From Shewanella sp. 1CM18E (GTDB lineage Bacteria; Pseudomonadota; Gammaproteobacteria; Enterobacterales; Shewanellaceae), in contig NZ_JALNTW010000007.1 in NCBI RefSeq assembly GCF_023161665.1, forward strand, positions 177,074 through 241,073: a DNA stretch of 64,000 nt. Reading direction: 5' to 3'. Made by a program: the position numbers and the translations under genes. Positions 36,493-46,243 of the stretch are shown piece by piece (within the stretch, counting starts at the first letter, position 1; each line of letters begins with the position of its first letter). A model generated the notes under the pieces. It saw only the letters and a list, made by a program, of their open reading frames with translations. It was not told where the DNA came from and searched no databases.

Positions 36493-37389
36493 TTACGGCA
36501 ATAATTTCCACGCTTTTATCAAAGCATCACTAAGCTCATCGGCACAATCTAGGCTAAGATCATGACCCGCATGGTCAAATGGGACTAACGGTATTTGGTA
36601 ATAACGTGCCAACGCTTGACTGCAGGATGGTGCAACTAACTTATCAGCCAAGCTGCTAAATACAATTAGTGGGATATTCACTGGGTTTGCTTTAAACCGG
36701 CTGCAAGCATAAATCTGCCGCGTGGCATTGGATAAACTGGTAGTGCGAGCTTTTCTAAACCCACTCCACCGCGCGATAAGCGCAATATTCTGAGTTTGGG
36801 TTACCGAGGTTAAAGCAATAACGGTTGCTTCAATTGAGCTTATTTCACTCTTGCCAGCACTAATTTGCTTAGGCTCGACTAAATAGCCAGTTTTGACGCG
36901 CTTTCTGAAAGCCAGAAATAGCTGTTTTAACTGAAACCTTTTATACCAAGGAGATAAATTCCCTGCACTTGAATTGATTATCGCCATACCGCAAATATTT
37001 TTATGAGTGAACTTGCTTAAGGCGGTTAGCATTGATGCTTCTGTTACTTCATTTAGCCCCTTATATGCTCTTTGAGCTGCCCTTTGCTGCGGATTAATAC
37101 TGTCATAATTTTTCAACCAAGCACCAAGTTCTAATGCAATCATGCCTCCCATTGATAACCCCGCAATATAGATGTCACTGTCTTCAATCTGTGCCAGTTG
37201 CTCTATTATTGAAGGAAGGTACTCTGCTAAATGTAGTGGACTGATTTCACTTATAAACTCACCATTTCCCAGAGTATCAATCATTATTACATTGTGCCGA
37301 CTACCTAGCTTTGATTGCAGCAGTGACTCAAATTCCCCCCAATGGCGCTTATCGCGCATAAGTCCTCTAAGCAACACCACAGCGGCCAT
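36493..37389 (-). CDS. Alpha/beta hydrolase
   Basis: 298 residues with the nucleophile elbow GLSMGG (Ser near 101), an acid in FSSLADKLVAPS and the His in FDHAGHDLSLD. The N terminus (VVLLRGLMRDKRHWGEFE) carries the oxyanion strand typical of the family, and a lid insert of about 110 residues follows the elbow. Substrate unknown. GAGG precedes the ATG. Same strand as the M14 peptidase gene with 42 bases between; possibly one operon. Confidence 0.88.
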   Translation of the reverse strand: MAAVVLLRGLMRDKRHWGEFESLLQSKLGSRHNVIMIDTLGNGEFISEISPLHLAEYLPSIIEQLAQIEDSDIYIAGLSMGGMIALELGAWLKNYDSINPQQRAAQRAYKGLNEVTEASMLTALSKFTHKNICGMAIINSSAGNLSPWYKRFQLKQLFLAFRKRVKTGYLVEPKQISAGKSEISSIEATVIALTSVTQTQNIALIARWSGFRKARTTSLSNATRQIYACSRFKANPVNIPLIVFSSLADKLVAPSCSQALARYYQIPLVPFDHAGHDLSLDCADELSDALIKAWKLLP

Positions 37390-37431
37390 GCAAACCTCAC
37401 TTTATCTAAACCAAGTTAACCTGATAATTCG

Positions 37432-38427
37432 TTACTCATACCATAGTTGATAGGCCTGTCTATCGAGCTTGTGTAATTGTTTATCCGTCAAGTTCTCTAG
37501 CGTACGGCTAGCTGCAATATCCATTAAGAATTGCATAAAAACCGTATGTTTACGCAAAGTTCGATGGTATCTATGTGTTTTCTGCGGATTAAATAAACCC
37601 GCAAAATTAAACAATTGCCGTGGATTTTTTTTAACCCAACTCCATGAGCCCATTTCAAGCGTTAGTGGCACAAATGGTACATCAGGATTTTGCGCCACAA
37701 GGTAATCCCAAATATCACCATGGGTCTGGTAAATAAGACTTTGCGGCGAAAATCGGTAATGATTGTGATGGGGAAAGCTCGACTCAAAAGCTTGTTTAAG
37801 TTGGTATATTCGCCCTATTTTATCCATTGCGCTTTGACTACTGGCATAAGGAAACCACACATGATCTGACAAACCAAAGCCTGAATGAGCATCTAAGACA
37901 ATAACACTAGAGCTAGTATTAAGCAGTGAAGTAACATAATCGACTAGCGCGCTAGTTTCTCGCTCCATGCCATTTTTACCGCGATACCAAGGCAGTTTGG
38001 CTGATATTTTCTGTCCGCCAACTAGAAATGTAACCTTATCTGCAGAGGTGATAGGCGCATTTCGCATTAAATCGACGCCTTGCCCATTACAACGGGTTCC
38101 TCGAATCAAGCCGACAGGGTTAACGATTGGCACAAACGATAACCTTACACGAGTCAGTAAGTGCTGTAACTGAACATCCCACTCAAGCCGAGTTAGCAGA
38201 CTCGCCATATGCGCTAACTGAACTTGACAACCTATTCGCTCTACACCATGCACCCCGCCAACAAACATCACCGTAGGCACATCAATGTCTGTACTGCCAA
38301 GTTCTGCTCGAATAACTGGATACAACTTGCCGTTATACTCAACATCAGCGAGCGTTTTGGCACGTAATTGAGGATGACAAGCAATAAGATGATTTAAGGT
38401 CTCTAACTCAAACGGAACACTTTCCAT
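37432..38427 (-). CDS. M14-type zinc carboxypeptidase / AstE-like protein
   Basis: 331 residues. Zinc site H-x2-E in FVGGVHGVERIG (His60, Glu63), the Asn-Pro-Val-Gly and Arg-Asn region (PIVNPVGLIRG, GVDLMRNAP), and the third ligand in VIVLDAHSGFG. This is the M14 carboxypeptidase/succinylglutamate-desuccinylase fold; no signal peptide, so cytoplasmic. Real substrate unclear. Upstream of the alpha/beta hydrolase gene. Confidence 0.85.
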   Translation of the reverse strand: MESVPFELETLNHLIACHPQLRAKTLADVEYNGKLYPVIRAELGSTDIDVPTVMFVGGVHGVERIGCQVQLAHMASLLTRLEWDVQLQHLLTRVRLSFVPIVNPVGLIRGTRCNGQGVDLMRNAPITSADKVTFLVGGQKISAKLPWYRGKNGMERETSALVDYVTSLLNTSSSVIVLDAHSGFGLSDHVWFPYASSQSAMDKIGRIYQLKQAFESSFPHHNHYRFSPQSLIYQTHGDIWDYLVAQNPDVPFVPLTLEMGSWSWVKKNPRQLFNFAGLFNPQKTHRYHRTLRKHTVFMQFLMDIAASRTLENLTDKQLHKLDRQAYQLWYE

Positions 38428-38504
38428 CGGCTAACAAGGTAAAGGTGCGATGCCGTTAGCATACGGCTAAATTGCGTCATATTTTAGACAGAAACGTGAC
38501 AGGA

Positions 38505-39359
38505 TTAATCAATATGCTCAGCTAATATCGCTTGCACATTGATTTGAGCCAGCCCTTGGTTAAAACGCTCACGCCACAGGTGCCCTTGCTCATTATTTTT
38601 AAACGCAACGAACAGCTCTTTGTAGGTTAAGCGCTTCTTATTAAACTGCAGTTTATGTTTAACTTGCTGCATATTTGGCTGTGACAAAATATACCTAAGT
38701 ACGTGTTCATCAATAATGGCAGCGCCTATTCGGCCTGTGACCACTTTATTAATATTGTGCAGATCTGAAGCAACGACTTCAAATGGCTGGCTACCATTAA
38801 CCATCATGGCATCGAGCTCTGCGGTATTAACATAGTCTTGCACAACACCAATCGTGTATTGATTTAAATCCTTTTGCTCAATCCAACTAATAGGATGAGA
38901 TTTACGCTCAACAAGCCCGAGAGCACTGCGCCCCATCGCCTCAGAAAACACAAATTGATCTGTCGGGTAATTGTATTCAGGTAAATAGCCTAAATACTTA
39001 GCGTCATTACGAGAAGCCATTCTTACTGCGCGGCTCCAGGGGTAAAAATCGACCACAAGCGAATGACCCACTGCGGCTAATGCTGCTTTTGCTACGGCAA
39101 TACATGCGCCTTGATGTTTAAGCTGCTCGCCAGAAAATGGCGGCCAATGCAGTGAGGTTAAATACAGTGTGTCTGCTGCGGCAAAATTAATTGGAGAAAT
39201 GAGCATAATGCAGCAAAACACTCTAAGCGCTTTGTAAAAAGTGCTTGATATAGCTTTATAGCAGCGAGTAAAAAGCGTGAAAATTGCATTGGTTTTTTCT
39301 CGCAAACAACTTTGCTTGAAATGCATAACAGCCAACATAACTAAGATAGAACCTATCAA
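38505..39359 (-). CDS. Periplasmic amino-acid-type substrate-binding protein
   Basis: PBP2-type solute-binding domain (SBP_bac_3 like): mature start about ADTLYLTSLHWPPFSGEQ, then GACIAVAKAAL, FYPWSRAVRMA and TIGVVQDYV. A signal sequence ends at INFAAA. The start is uncertain: TTG 39359 and ATG 39326 are possible, and both leave a long N-terminal stretch before the signal core, so the true start may be further in. No ABC permease nearby; many such orphans act in sensing. Confidence 0.8.
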   Translation of the reverse strand: MIGSILVMLAVMHFKQSCLREKTNAIFTLFTRCYKAISSTFYKALRVFCCIMLISPINFAAADTLYLTSLHWPPFSGEQLKHQGACIAVAKAALAAVGHSLVVDFYPWSRAVRMASRNDAKYLGYLPEYNYPTDQFVFSEAMGRSALGLVERKSHPISWIEQKDLNQYTIGVVQDYVNTAELDAMMVNGSQPFEVVASDLHNINKVVTGRIGAAIIDEHVLRYILSQPNMQQVKHKLQFNKKRLTYKELFVAFKNNEQGHLWRERFNQGLAQINVQAILAEHID

Positions 39360-39589
39360 AGATTTTAGTCAAACCTTCTGATAACGCCAAAATGTTGACC
39401 CTTTGCAGACGTAAACGCTAAACCGCTAAGAGTGTTTGTTACAATTAATAGCGCCGCAAAATGGTGACTTGCTATACACTGGGTTAAATAATTAGGTTGT
39501 TGTGGCGATTGAGATAGCTCGGCAGTCACTGCGCCATTTATAAATGCACCAGTTAAAAATACCTAAAGGAATATAGGGAGATTATTTCA

Positions 39590-39820
39590 ATGATAAAGAA
39601 AGCCTTAATCACTATTATTGGCGGATTATTAACGCTAACAGGTGCAGCACTCATTGTATTGCCCGGGCCAGCATGGTTATTATTGCCAATCGGACTTGCG
39701 ATATTAAGCCTAGAATACACTTGGGCGCGTCACTGGTTGAAGAAGAGCCAAGCTCATTTAAGTAACACCGCTCGCTGGCTCGACAGGCAGATATTATTAC
39801 GCCGCTTAAACCGCAAATAA
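39590..39820 (+). CDS. PGPGW-type small membrane protein
   Basis: 76 residues, two membrane segments with the LPGPAWLLLPIGLAIL motif that defines the PGPGW family, followed by a basic tail. Function unknown. GGGAG precedes the ATG. Confidence 0.85.
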   Translation: MIKKALITIIGGLLTLTGAALIVLPGPAWLLLPIGLAILSLEYTWARHWLKKSQAHLSNTARWLDRQILLRRLNRK

Positions 39821-40106
39821 GCAATTAACAAAAATTAATTTACCTCAAGTTGGCCAACTCCCCCTGCGATATTCATTTTTCTAATCGCTTCTCATCGGCT
39901 AAATCTTGTTTAGTCGCGCTAGCTGTCTAATATTTACACTACCCTACCTATCATTAGGTACAAAGTCTGCGACACAGGTCGCATTTAACTAATCCAAATC
40001 CACGATAGTCCTAATCGAAACAAAGCGTTATCTTATTTTCGAGTTCCTCACTATTATCAGCTTATTGATTTAACCCTATAAAATGTAATGTTTAGTTGAG
40101 GCTAAT

Positions 40107-41099
40107 ATGAATAAGCTTAATGTAATCTCCATTGCTCTGCTTTCTACTTTATCTATTGGTGCAAACGCGTCTAACGAACCGATCGAAATCATTCCAGCAG
40201 CCGTTATCACTAACCCAGAAAAGGTTGAGCTTGGTAAGATGCTATTCTTCGAACCAAGATTATCAAAATCAGGCTTTATTTCATGTAACTCTTGCCACAA
40301 CATTTCAACAGGTGGTGTTGATGCACTGCCTACGTCTATTGGCCATAACTGGCAACAAGGCCCTATTAACTCGCCAACGGTACTCAATGCTGAATATGGT
40401 TTAGCACAATTTTGGGACGGTCGAGCGAAAGATCTTAAAGAGCAAGCAGCAGGTCCTATTGCTAACCCGAAAGAAATGGGCTTTACCCATGATCTTGCCG
40501 TCGATACCGTTCGCTCTATGCCTGCTTATCAAGCACGCTTTGCCGATGTTTATAACTCAAAAGATATCAACATTGATATGATCACCGATGCTATCGCTGA
40601 ATTTGAGAAAACCCTAGTCACCCCAAACGCACCGTTTGATCTTTACCTTCAAGGTGACAAGTCTGCTATTTCAGACCAAGCAAAAGCTGGTTATCAACTG
40701 TTTAAAGATAAAGGCTGTGTAAGCTGTCACAACGGCCCAGCTGTGGGTGGCACCATGTACATGAAGATGGGCCTAGTTAAACCTTTCCACACCAACAACC
40801 CTGCAGAAGGTAGAAAAGGCGTAACAGGTAAAGAAGCAGATAAGTTTGTGTTTAAAGTACCAACACTACGTAATATCGAACTTACCTATCCGTACTTCCA
40901 CGACGGCAGCGTATGGGATCTTGAAGAAGCGGTTAACACTATGGCTGATATTCAGCTTGGACAAAAGCTGTCTGAGTCTGAAGTTAAAGAGATGGTTGCA
41001 TTCTTAAACTCGCTAACTGGTGAGCAGCCACAAATTGTATTACCAATTTTACCGCCATCGAATAAGAACACCCCTCGCCCAGTGCCTTTTGCTGACTAA
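40107..41099 (+). CDS. ccpA: Di-haem cytochrome c peroxidase
   Basis: Periplasmic enzyme (signal peptide cleaved after NANA, residue 21) reducing H2O2 to water with electrons from cytochrome c. 330 residues; haem sites CNSCH (Cys60, Cys63, His64) and CVSCH (Cys204, Cys207, His208). The C-terminal half also has the conserved PTLRNIELTYPYFHDG. GAGG ribosome-binding site. Monocistronic, with a terminator. Confidence 0.96.
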   Translation: MNKLNVISIALLSTLSIGANASNEPIEIIPAAVITNPEKVELGKMLFFEPRLSKSGFISCNSCHNISTGGVDALPTSIGHNWQQGPINSPTVLNAEYGLAQFWDGRAKDLKEQAAGPIANPKEMGFTHDLAVDTVRSMPAYQARFADVYNSKDINIDMITDAIAEFEKTLVTPNAPFDLYLQGDKSAISDQAKAGYQLFKDKGCVSCHNGPAVGGTMYMKMGLVKPFHTNNPAEGRKGVTGKEADKFVFKVPTLRNIELTYPYFHDGSVWDLEEAVNTMADIQLGQKLSESEVKEMVAFLNSLTGEQPQIVLPILPPSNKNTPRPVPFAD

Positions 41100-41120
41100 A
41101 GTGTAACTAGCAAGAAACGA

Positions 41121-41150
41121 AAAGAGCTGCTATTGCAGCTCTTTCTATTT
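41121..41150 (+). terminator. Terminator of ccpA
   Basis: AAAGAGCTGC/GCAGCTCTTT stem with 4-base loop, then CTATTT. Confidence 0.85.
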
Positions 41151-41245
41151 AGATAGTTCAGACTATTCGCTGACTAATATATTGATCGTTATAAGTAAGT
41201 TGTTGAATTTCAATTCAAACACAGTCTAATACAGCCGAAGCAAAC

Positions 41246-41605
41246 TTAACTAACTTGCTTGAAATGCAGTGTTTGAAAACGCTCAATAATCGCTAACAAC
41301 ACACCTTGGCGACGCATATTAGACAAAACTCCAGGGCTAAACCTGTCTATCCGTGCCATTGCGGTGAGCAATAACTGACACTCATACATGCTTGCATCAC
41401 CAATGTATTCAGGTCTGTCGAGCATATGGCTGTTTTGATACCACTCGTCCCAGTCAAATTCATCCAGTAACATACCGCACTGGTCTAGATCGGCTACAAA
41501 CTCTTGCAGACGCATATCTGAGACTATGTGATTGCCTAATTTTAGATCCGCAACATATTTAGCATACAGGCTGTTTGAGTAACCGTTAGTAGTCATATTG
41601 TTCAT
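41246..41605 (-). CDS. DUF6508-like hypothetical protein
   Basis: 119 residues; the C-terminal half (CQLLLTAMARIDRFSPGVLS, then an RRQG-LL-I-ER pattern) looks like DUF6508, a small family of unknown function. The N terminus opens MNNMTTNGYSNSLYAKYVAD. Convergent with ccpA. Confidence 0.6.
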   Translation of the reverse strand: MNNMTTNGYSNSLYAKYVADLKLGNHIVSDMRLQEFVADLDQCGMLLDEFDWDEWYQNSHMLDRPEYIGDASMYECQLLLTAMARIDRFSPGVLSNMRRQGVLLAIIERFQTLHFKQVS

Positions 41606-42010
41606 TGTAAGCCTCCTTCACATCAGTACCTGCATGCCGCATCATCATAGTGCAATTAAAAATGGAGCGTTGCATAGCACGTACCAACTCTTGATAGGCT
41701 TAGTCTAATAAAGGCAAACTGAACACAAACTTAACGATTAAACTCGTTAACAAGCGCAAATAAAAAAGAAACTATTCAATCTTAAGCCATTGATATATTG
41801 TTATTTATATAAAAAGCTAACGGGTAATTAAGTAGGTTGTAGAGTTTAAAGCTAGCAAAATAAAACTGCTGTTAACTTTGCGGCTTAACTTTCATACCGC
41901 AAAATAGCCTGCAGCTTTATGGTAATTGATAAAGGTGGCAAACGTGCATTTGTCTTCGCAAATTGCAATGTCTCACTTATAACAACAAAGCCGCAGAAAA
42001 CGGCTCTATT
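41606..42010. other. Intergenic region downstream of the LysR gene
   Basis: 405 bases. A perfect hairpin TTTGCGG/CCGCAAA (41877-41903) and a GAGCCG/CGGCTTTGTTG-type hairpin near 41985-42008 (minus strand) that may end the LysR transcript. No gene supported; short frames lack ribosome-binding sites. Confidence 0.5.
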
Positions 42011-42904
42011 TTACTGCAGCTCTGCACTGAACTCTTCGATGATAAGGTCAGTAAATAATCGCCCTGCTCGACCAAGCGGGCGCTCCATCGTTGAAACTAA
42101 TTGCGGAGTAAAACTGTAACGATTGCCTCCGGTAAAATCGACTTCAACAAGATCTCCCCTTTTGAGCTCAGACTCAATTAAAAAGTCCGGCATCCAACCA
42201 AAGCCCAGGCCCATTAATAAAGCATTCTTCTTCATTACAAAGCCCGAAAGATAAAACACCTTGTCGCCACCAAATTGCATCTCATCGCGGTAGTGTTTAT
42301 TTATAGAGGAGTCTTCGATGGTTAGCTCTACATAACGTTGCAGCTCAAATAAACTGAGTTTTTTTTCTGTTGCTAACGGATGAGTAGCGGCGACCACCAG
42401 CACACTGGTGATCTCCGGTAAAGCTTGCGGGCGATAACTCGGGCCTGTGCGGTAATCTTTTACTAGCATCAAATCAGCGTTATCACGCTCAAACCTTTCT
42501 TGTACACCGCCTAAAAACTCCATATTGAGTTGCACTTTAGTGGGTATTTCCAATTCTGTAAGCCGCTTTAGTGCGCGCATAATGGGTTTCATCGGTAAGG
42601 CGTCGTCGATCACTAATTCCAGCTTTGGCTCCCAGCCATCACCAAACTTGCTGGCTAAATGTTCAATGTTTGCAAGGTATTGCAGTAATCTTTGCCCCTC
42701 AGCCAAAATAACTTTGCCCTCAGGGGTCAACTCTGCTCGATATTGATCGCGACAAAAAAGGTTTACACCAAGGTGTTGCTCTAGCTTTTTTACTTGATAG
42801 CTCACTGCAGACTGAGCCTTATGTAAACGCTCTGCAGCCTTAGCAAAGCTGCCCTCCTCAACTAAAACCTGCAGTACCTTAAATGCATCAACATCAATCC
42901 GCAT
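42011..42904 (-). CDS. LysR-family regulator (probable control of hmgA-hppD)
   Basis: 297 residues: winged HTH at about 1-60 (VEEGSFAKAAERLHKAQSAVSYQVKKLEQ) and a LysR effector domain. It is divergent from hmgA, with 155 bases between the starts and a LysR-type operator between. By family logic it activates homogentisate catabolism, perhaps in response to a tyrosine-derived metabolite. Ligand not known. Confidence 0.92.
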   Translation of the reverse strand: MRIDVDAFKVLQVLVEEGSFAKAAERLHKAQSAVSYQVKKLEQHLGVNLFCRDQYRAELTPEGKVILAEGQRLLQYLANIEHLASKFGDGWEPKLELVIDDALPMKPIMRALKRLTELEIPTKVQLNMEFLGGVQERFERDNADLMLVKDYRTGPSYRPQALPEITSVLVVAATHPLATEKKLSLFELQRYVELTIEDSSINKHYRDEMQFGGDKVFYLSGFVMKKNALLMGLGFGWMPDFLIESELKRGDLVEVDFTGGNRYSFTPQLVSTMERPLGRAGRLFTDLIIEEFSAELQ

Positions 42905-42934
42905 AGTGCTTCCTTAGCGTAAAGCATAAATTAC

Positions 42935-42951
42935 CATCTAATTTTTAGATG
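42935..42951 (+). promoter_or_regulatory. LysR-type operator ATC-N9-GAT
   Basis: Perfect dyad CATCTAA-TTT-TTAGATG; it contains both ATC-N9-GAT and T-N11-A, the standard LysR recognition layouts. Lies 31 bases upstream of the LysR gene and 109 upstream of hmgA. Confidence 0.75.
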
Positions 42952-43059
42952 AAGACCTAGTAATTATTATTCTTTTTTTTGTTTATTTAAGCAACTAAAT
43001 TGAAGCTAGATCACATTTACACTGAAATACGTGCAGTAAGCGTAGAAAGGAAAGCGAAT

Positions 43060-44220
43060 ATGCCATTTTATGTGAAGCAAGGAAGTATTCCGACAAAGCG
43101 ACATATCACATTTAAAAAAGACAATGGTGAGCTGTATCGTGAAGAGTTGTTTTCAACTCACGGATTTTCCAATATTTATTCGAATAAGTATCACCACAAC
43201 ATGCCAACCAAAGCGCTAGAGGTTAGCCCATATAGCTTATCTCATGGTGAAGCGTGGCAAGACTCTTTAGTGCAGAACTACAAGCTAGATACTAAAAAGG
43301 CTGACTGTAAAGGTAACTTTTTCAATAGCCGTAATAAAATCTTCTTTAATAATGACGTGGCCATGTACACCGCCAACGTTACCGAAGATACCGCAGAGTT
43401 CTACCGTAATGCTTATGCCGATGAAGTGGTATTCGTCCATGAAGGCGAAGGCACCCTATACAGTGAATATGGCGCTTTAGCGGTCAAAAAATGGGACTAC
43501 CTTATCGTCCCTCGTGGCACCACTTATCAGCTTAAGTTTGATGACTACAGCAATGTACGCCTGTTTGTCATTGAATCATCTAGCATGGTTGAAGTGCCCA
43601 AGCATTTTCGTAATGAATATGGCCAGATGCTTGAGTCTGCTCCTTACTGCGAGCGAGATATTCGTACACCAGAATTACAAGATGCCGTTGTTGAGCAAGG
43701 CGAATTTGCATTGGTGTGTAAGTTTGGCGATAAGTACCAGCAAACCTCACTCGAGTGGCATCCATTTGATTTAGTCGGTTGGGATGGCTGTGTCTACCCT
43801 TGGGCTTTTAATATTCAAGAATATGCGCCAAAGGTGGGTAAGATCCATTTACCACCATCAGATCATCTGGTGTTTACAGCGCACAATTTTGTTATTTGTA
43901 ATTTTGTACCACGCCCTTATGACTTCCACCCACAGTCGATCCCTGCGCCTTACTACCATAACAATATCGATAGTGACGAAGTGCTGTATTACGTTGATGG
44001 CGACTTTATGAGCCGTACAGGTATTGAAGCGGGTTACATGACCTTGCATCAAAAAGGCGTGCCTCACGGGCCGCAACCAGGTCGAACAGAAGCTTCTATT
44101 GGCAAAACTGAAACCTATGAATATGCCGTAATGGTCGATACTTTCGCACCGTTGCAGCTTACCGAACATGTAAAGCATTGCATGAGTAACGACTACAACC
44201 GCTCTTGGATTGAAGATTAA
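43060..44220 (+). CDS. hmgA: Homogentisate 1,2-dioxygenase
   Basis: Opens the homogentisate ring to maleylacetoacetate in tyrosine/phenylalanine breakdown. The start is ATG 43060 (MPFYVKQGSIPTKRH), with AAGGAAAG 5 bases upstream, giving 386 residues; the TTG at 43000 would lengthen it without support. Cupin-type fold with iron ligands in the C-terminal part (motifs VFTAHNFVICNFVPRP, YHNNIDSDEVLYYVDGDF, GVPHGPQPG). Followed 74 bases on by hppD; their order matches the pathway. Confidence 0.94.
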   Translation: MPFYVKQGSIPTKRHITFKKDNGELYREELFSTHGFSNIYSNKYHHNMPTKALEVSPYSLSHGEAWQDSLVQNYKLDTKKADCKGNFFNSRNKIFFNNDVAMYTANVTEDTAEFYRNAYADEVVFVHEGEGTLYSEYGALAVKKWDYLIVPRGTTYQLKFDDYSNVRLFVIESSSMVEVPKHFRNEYGQMLESAPYCERDIRTPELQDAVVEQGEFALVCKFGDKYQQTSLEWHPFDLVGWDGCVYPWAFNIQEYAPKVGKIHLPPSDHLVFTAHNFVICNFVPRPYDFHPQSIPAPYYHNNIDSDEVLYYVDGDFMSRTGIEAGYMTLHQKGVPHGPQPGRTEASIGKTETYEYAVMVDTFAPLQLTEHVKHCMSNDYNRSWIED

Positions 44221-44294
44221 CGGATTTTTAATTTAAAGATCAGGTCATCAAAGAATGACTGGTTTGTAGGATCAAATTGACAGAGGATATAACA

Positions 44295-45335
44295 ATGGCA
44301 AGCGAACAAAACCCACTAGGCTTACTTGGTATCGAATTTACTGAGTTTGCAACGCCTGAACAAGATTTCATGCATCAGGTATTTATTGATTTCGGTTTTT
44401 CATTGCTAAAAAAATCAAAATCTAAAGAGATTTTATATTACAAGCAAAACGATATTAACTTCTTGCTTAATACCGAACGTAAGGGCTTTTCTGCTGAGTT
44501 TGCTAAAAGCCATGGCCCAGCGATTTGCTCTATGGGTTGGCGCGTAGAAGACGCCCAGTTTGCATTTGAAGGCGCCGTTGCTCGCGGAGCAAAGCCTGCT
44601 GATGATACGGCTAAAGATCTGCCATATCCAGCGATTTACGGCATTGGTGATAGCCTCATTTACTTTATCGACACCTTTGGCGAGACAGATAACATCTACG
44701 CTAAAGATTTCAAAGACTTAGATGAGCAAATCATCACTCAAGAAAAAGGCTTTATGGAAGTCGACCATTTAACTAACAATGTCTACAAAGGCACAATGGA
44801 GTACTGGTCGAACTTCTATAAAGATATCTTTGGTTTTACTGAAGTGCGTTATTTCGACATTAAAGGCTCACAAACAGCCCTTATCTCTTATGCACTGCGT
44901 TCGCCAGATGGAAGCTTCTGTATTCCAATCAACGAAGGTAAAGGTAACGATAAAAACCAGATTGATGAGTATTTACGTGAATATGATGGCCCGGGTGTTC
45001 AGCATTTAGCGTTCAGAAGCCGCGATATTGTTGGCTCACTCGATGCAATGGAAGGCTCGTCGATTCAGACATTGGATATTATCCCTGAGTATTACGACAC
45101 CATTTTTGAAAAACTGCCGCAAGTGACTGAAGATCGTGAACGCATTAAGCATCACCAAATTTTGGTTGATGGTGATGAAGACGGGTACTTGCTACAAATC
45201 TTTACTAAAAACCTATTTGGTCCAATTTTCATTGAGATCATTCAACGCAAGAATAATTTGGGTTTTGGTGAAGGTAACTTTACTGCACTATTTGAATCTA
45301 TCGAGCGTGATCAGCAGCGCCGTGGCGTACTGTAA
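44295..45335 (+). CDS. hppD: 4-Hydroxyphenylpyruvate dioxygenase
   Basis: Converts 4-hydroxyphenylpyruvate to homogentisate (Fe(II), O2). 346 residues from ATG 44295 (MASEQNPLGLLGIEF), which has AGAGGAT 6 bases upstream; the TTG 44277 is less likely. Two VOC domains; iron site residues in VDHLTNNVY, GVQHLAFRS and IFIEIIQRK. When HmgA is low, homogentisate made here polymerises to pyomelanin, known in Shewanella (melA). Confidence 0.96.
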   Translation: MASEQNPLGLLGIEFTEFATPEQDFMHQVFIDFGFSLLKKSKSKEILYYKQNDINFLLNTERKGFSAEFAKSHGPAICSMGWRVEDAQFAFEGAVARGAKPADDTAKDLPYPAIYGIGDSLIYFIDTFGETDNIYAKDFKDLDEQIITQEKGFMEVDHLTNNVYKGTMEYWSNFYKDIFGFTEVRYFDIKGSQTALISYALRSPDGSFCIPINEGKGNDKNQIDEYLREYDGPGVQHLAFRSRDIVGSLDAMEGSSIQTLDIIPEYYDTIFEKLPQVTEDRERIKHHQILVDGDEDGYLLQIFTKNLFGPIFIEIIQRKNNLGFGEGNFTALFESIERDQQRRGVL

Positions 45336-45448
45336 AACTAAGATTTAGGATTAGGCTTACGTTTTAGTTCTAGCACTCGCTTAGTGCAAGTCTACGATCA
45401 AAATTCAAGCATAGACTTGAGCAAACACCAACCTATGCAGTAAACAAT

Positions 45449-45478
45449 AAAACCAGCTTTTTAGCTGGTTTTATTTTA
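45449..45478 (+). terminator. Terminator of hmgA-hppD
   Basis: AAAACCAGC/GCTGGTTTT stem with 6-base loop followed by ATTTTATC. Confidence 0.88.
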
Positions 45479-45581
45479 TCTATCGCTGAGCCACGTTTTT
45501 CTCTACACTGTGCACCTTTATTTAGCCCTTGTTGTTATGCGCTGTAGATCAGCTAAACAACCGAAGTACAGAATCTATACA

Positions 45582-46202
45582 ATGCCTGATTTAGCACTAC
45601 TTGCCGTGTTTTTACCAACTTTCTTCTTTGTTTCAATTACTCCAGGCATGTGCATGACCCTTGCTATGACACTCGGAATGAGTATTGGCTTTCGCAGAAC
45701 CTTATGGATGATGCTTGGCGAGCTTGTCGGTGTTGCACTGGTAGCGATTGCCGCCGTTATGGGCGTAGCGAGCATTATGCTTAACTATCCTGAACTATTT
45801 GCAATTTTAAAGTGGGTTGGCGGACTTTACTTAGTCTATATTGGCGTCAACATGTGGCGCTCAAAAGGAAAAATGGCCATCATCGAAGGCCAACAAGCCC
45901 CTAGTGTTGGCAATTTTGAGCTAATTTCACAGGGCTTTATTACCGCAATAGCTAATCCTAAAGGTTGGGCATTTATGGTGTCTTTACTGCCCCCCTTTAT
46001 TAATGTTGAGCGTGAAGTGGCGCCGCAACTTTTAGCACTTGTGAGCATCATTTTATTTACTGAATTAATCAGCATGATGGCGTATGCTGCAGGTGGAAAA
46101 AGCTTAAGAATATTTTTAAGTCGCGGCGATAATATCAAATGGATGAATCGTATTGCTGGCAGCTTAATGATTTTGGTTGGCGTTTGGCTTGCTGTAGCTT
46201 AA
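45582..46202 (+). CDS. LysE/RhtB-family amino-acid exporter
   Basis: 206 residues, six membrane segments, from ATG 45582 (MPDLALLAVFLPTFFF); an upstream in-frame extension lacks hydrophobic logic and a ribosome-binding site. The N-terminal SITPGMCMTLAMTLGMSIGFR and mid GGLYLVYIGVNMWRS are LysE family signatures. Substrate unknown. Weak ribosome-binding site. Confidence 0.92.
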   Translation: MPDLALLAVFLPTFFFVSITPGMCMTLAMTLGMSIGFRRTLWMMLGELVGVALVAIAAVMGVASIMLNYPELFAILKWVGGLYLVYIGVNMWRSKGKMAIIEGQQAPSVGNFELISQGFITAIANPKGWAFMVSLLPPFINVEREVAPQLLALVSIILFTELISMMAYAAGGKSLRIFLSRGDNIKWMNRIAGSLMILVGVWLAVA

Positions 46203-46243
46203 GTCAGCAATAAGCACATATTAACAGTATCAAGGTGAATAAC

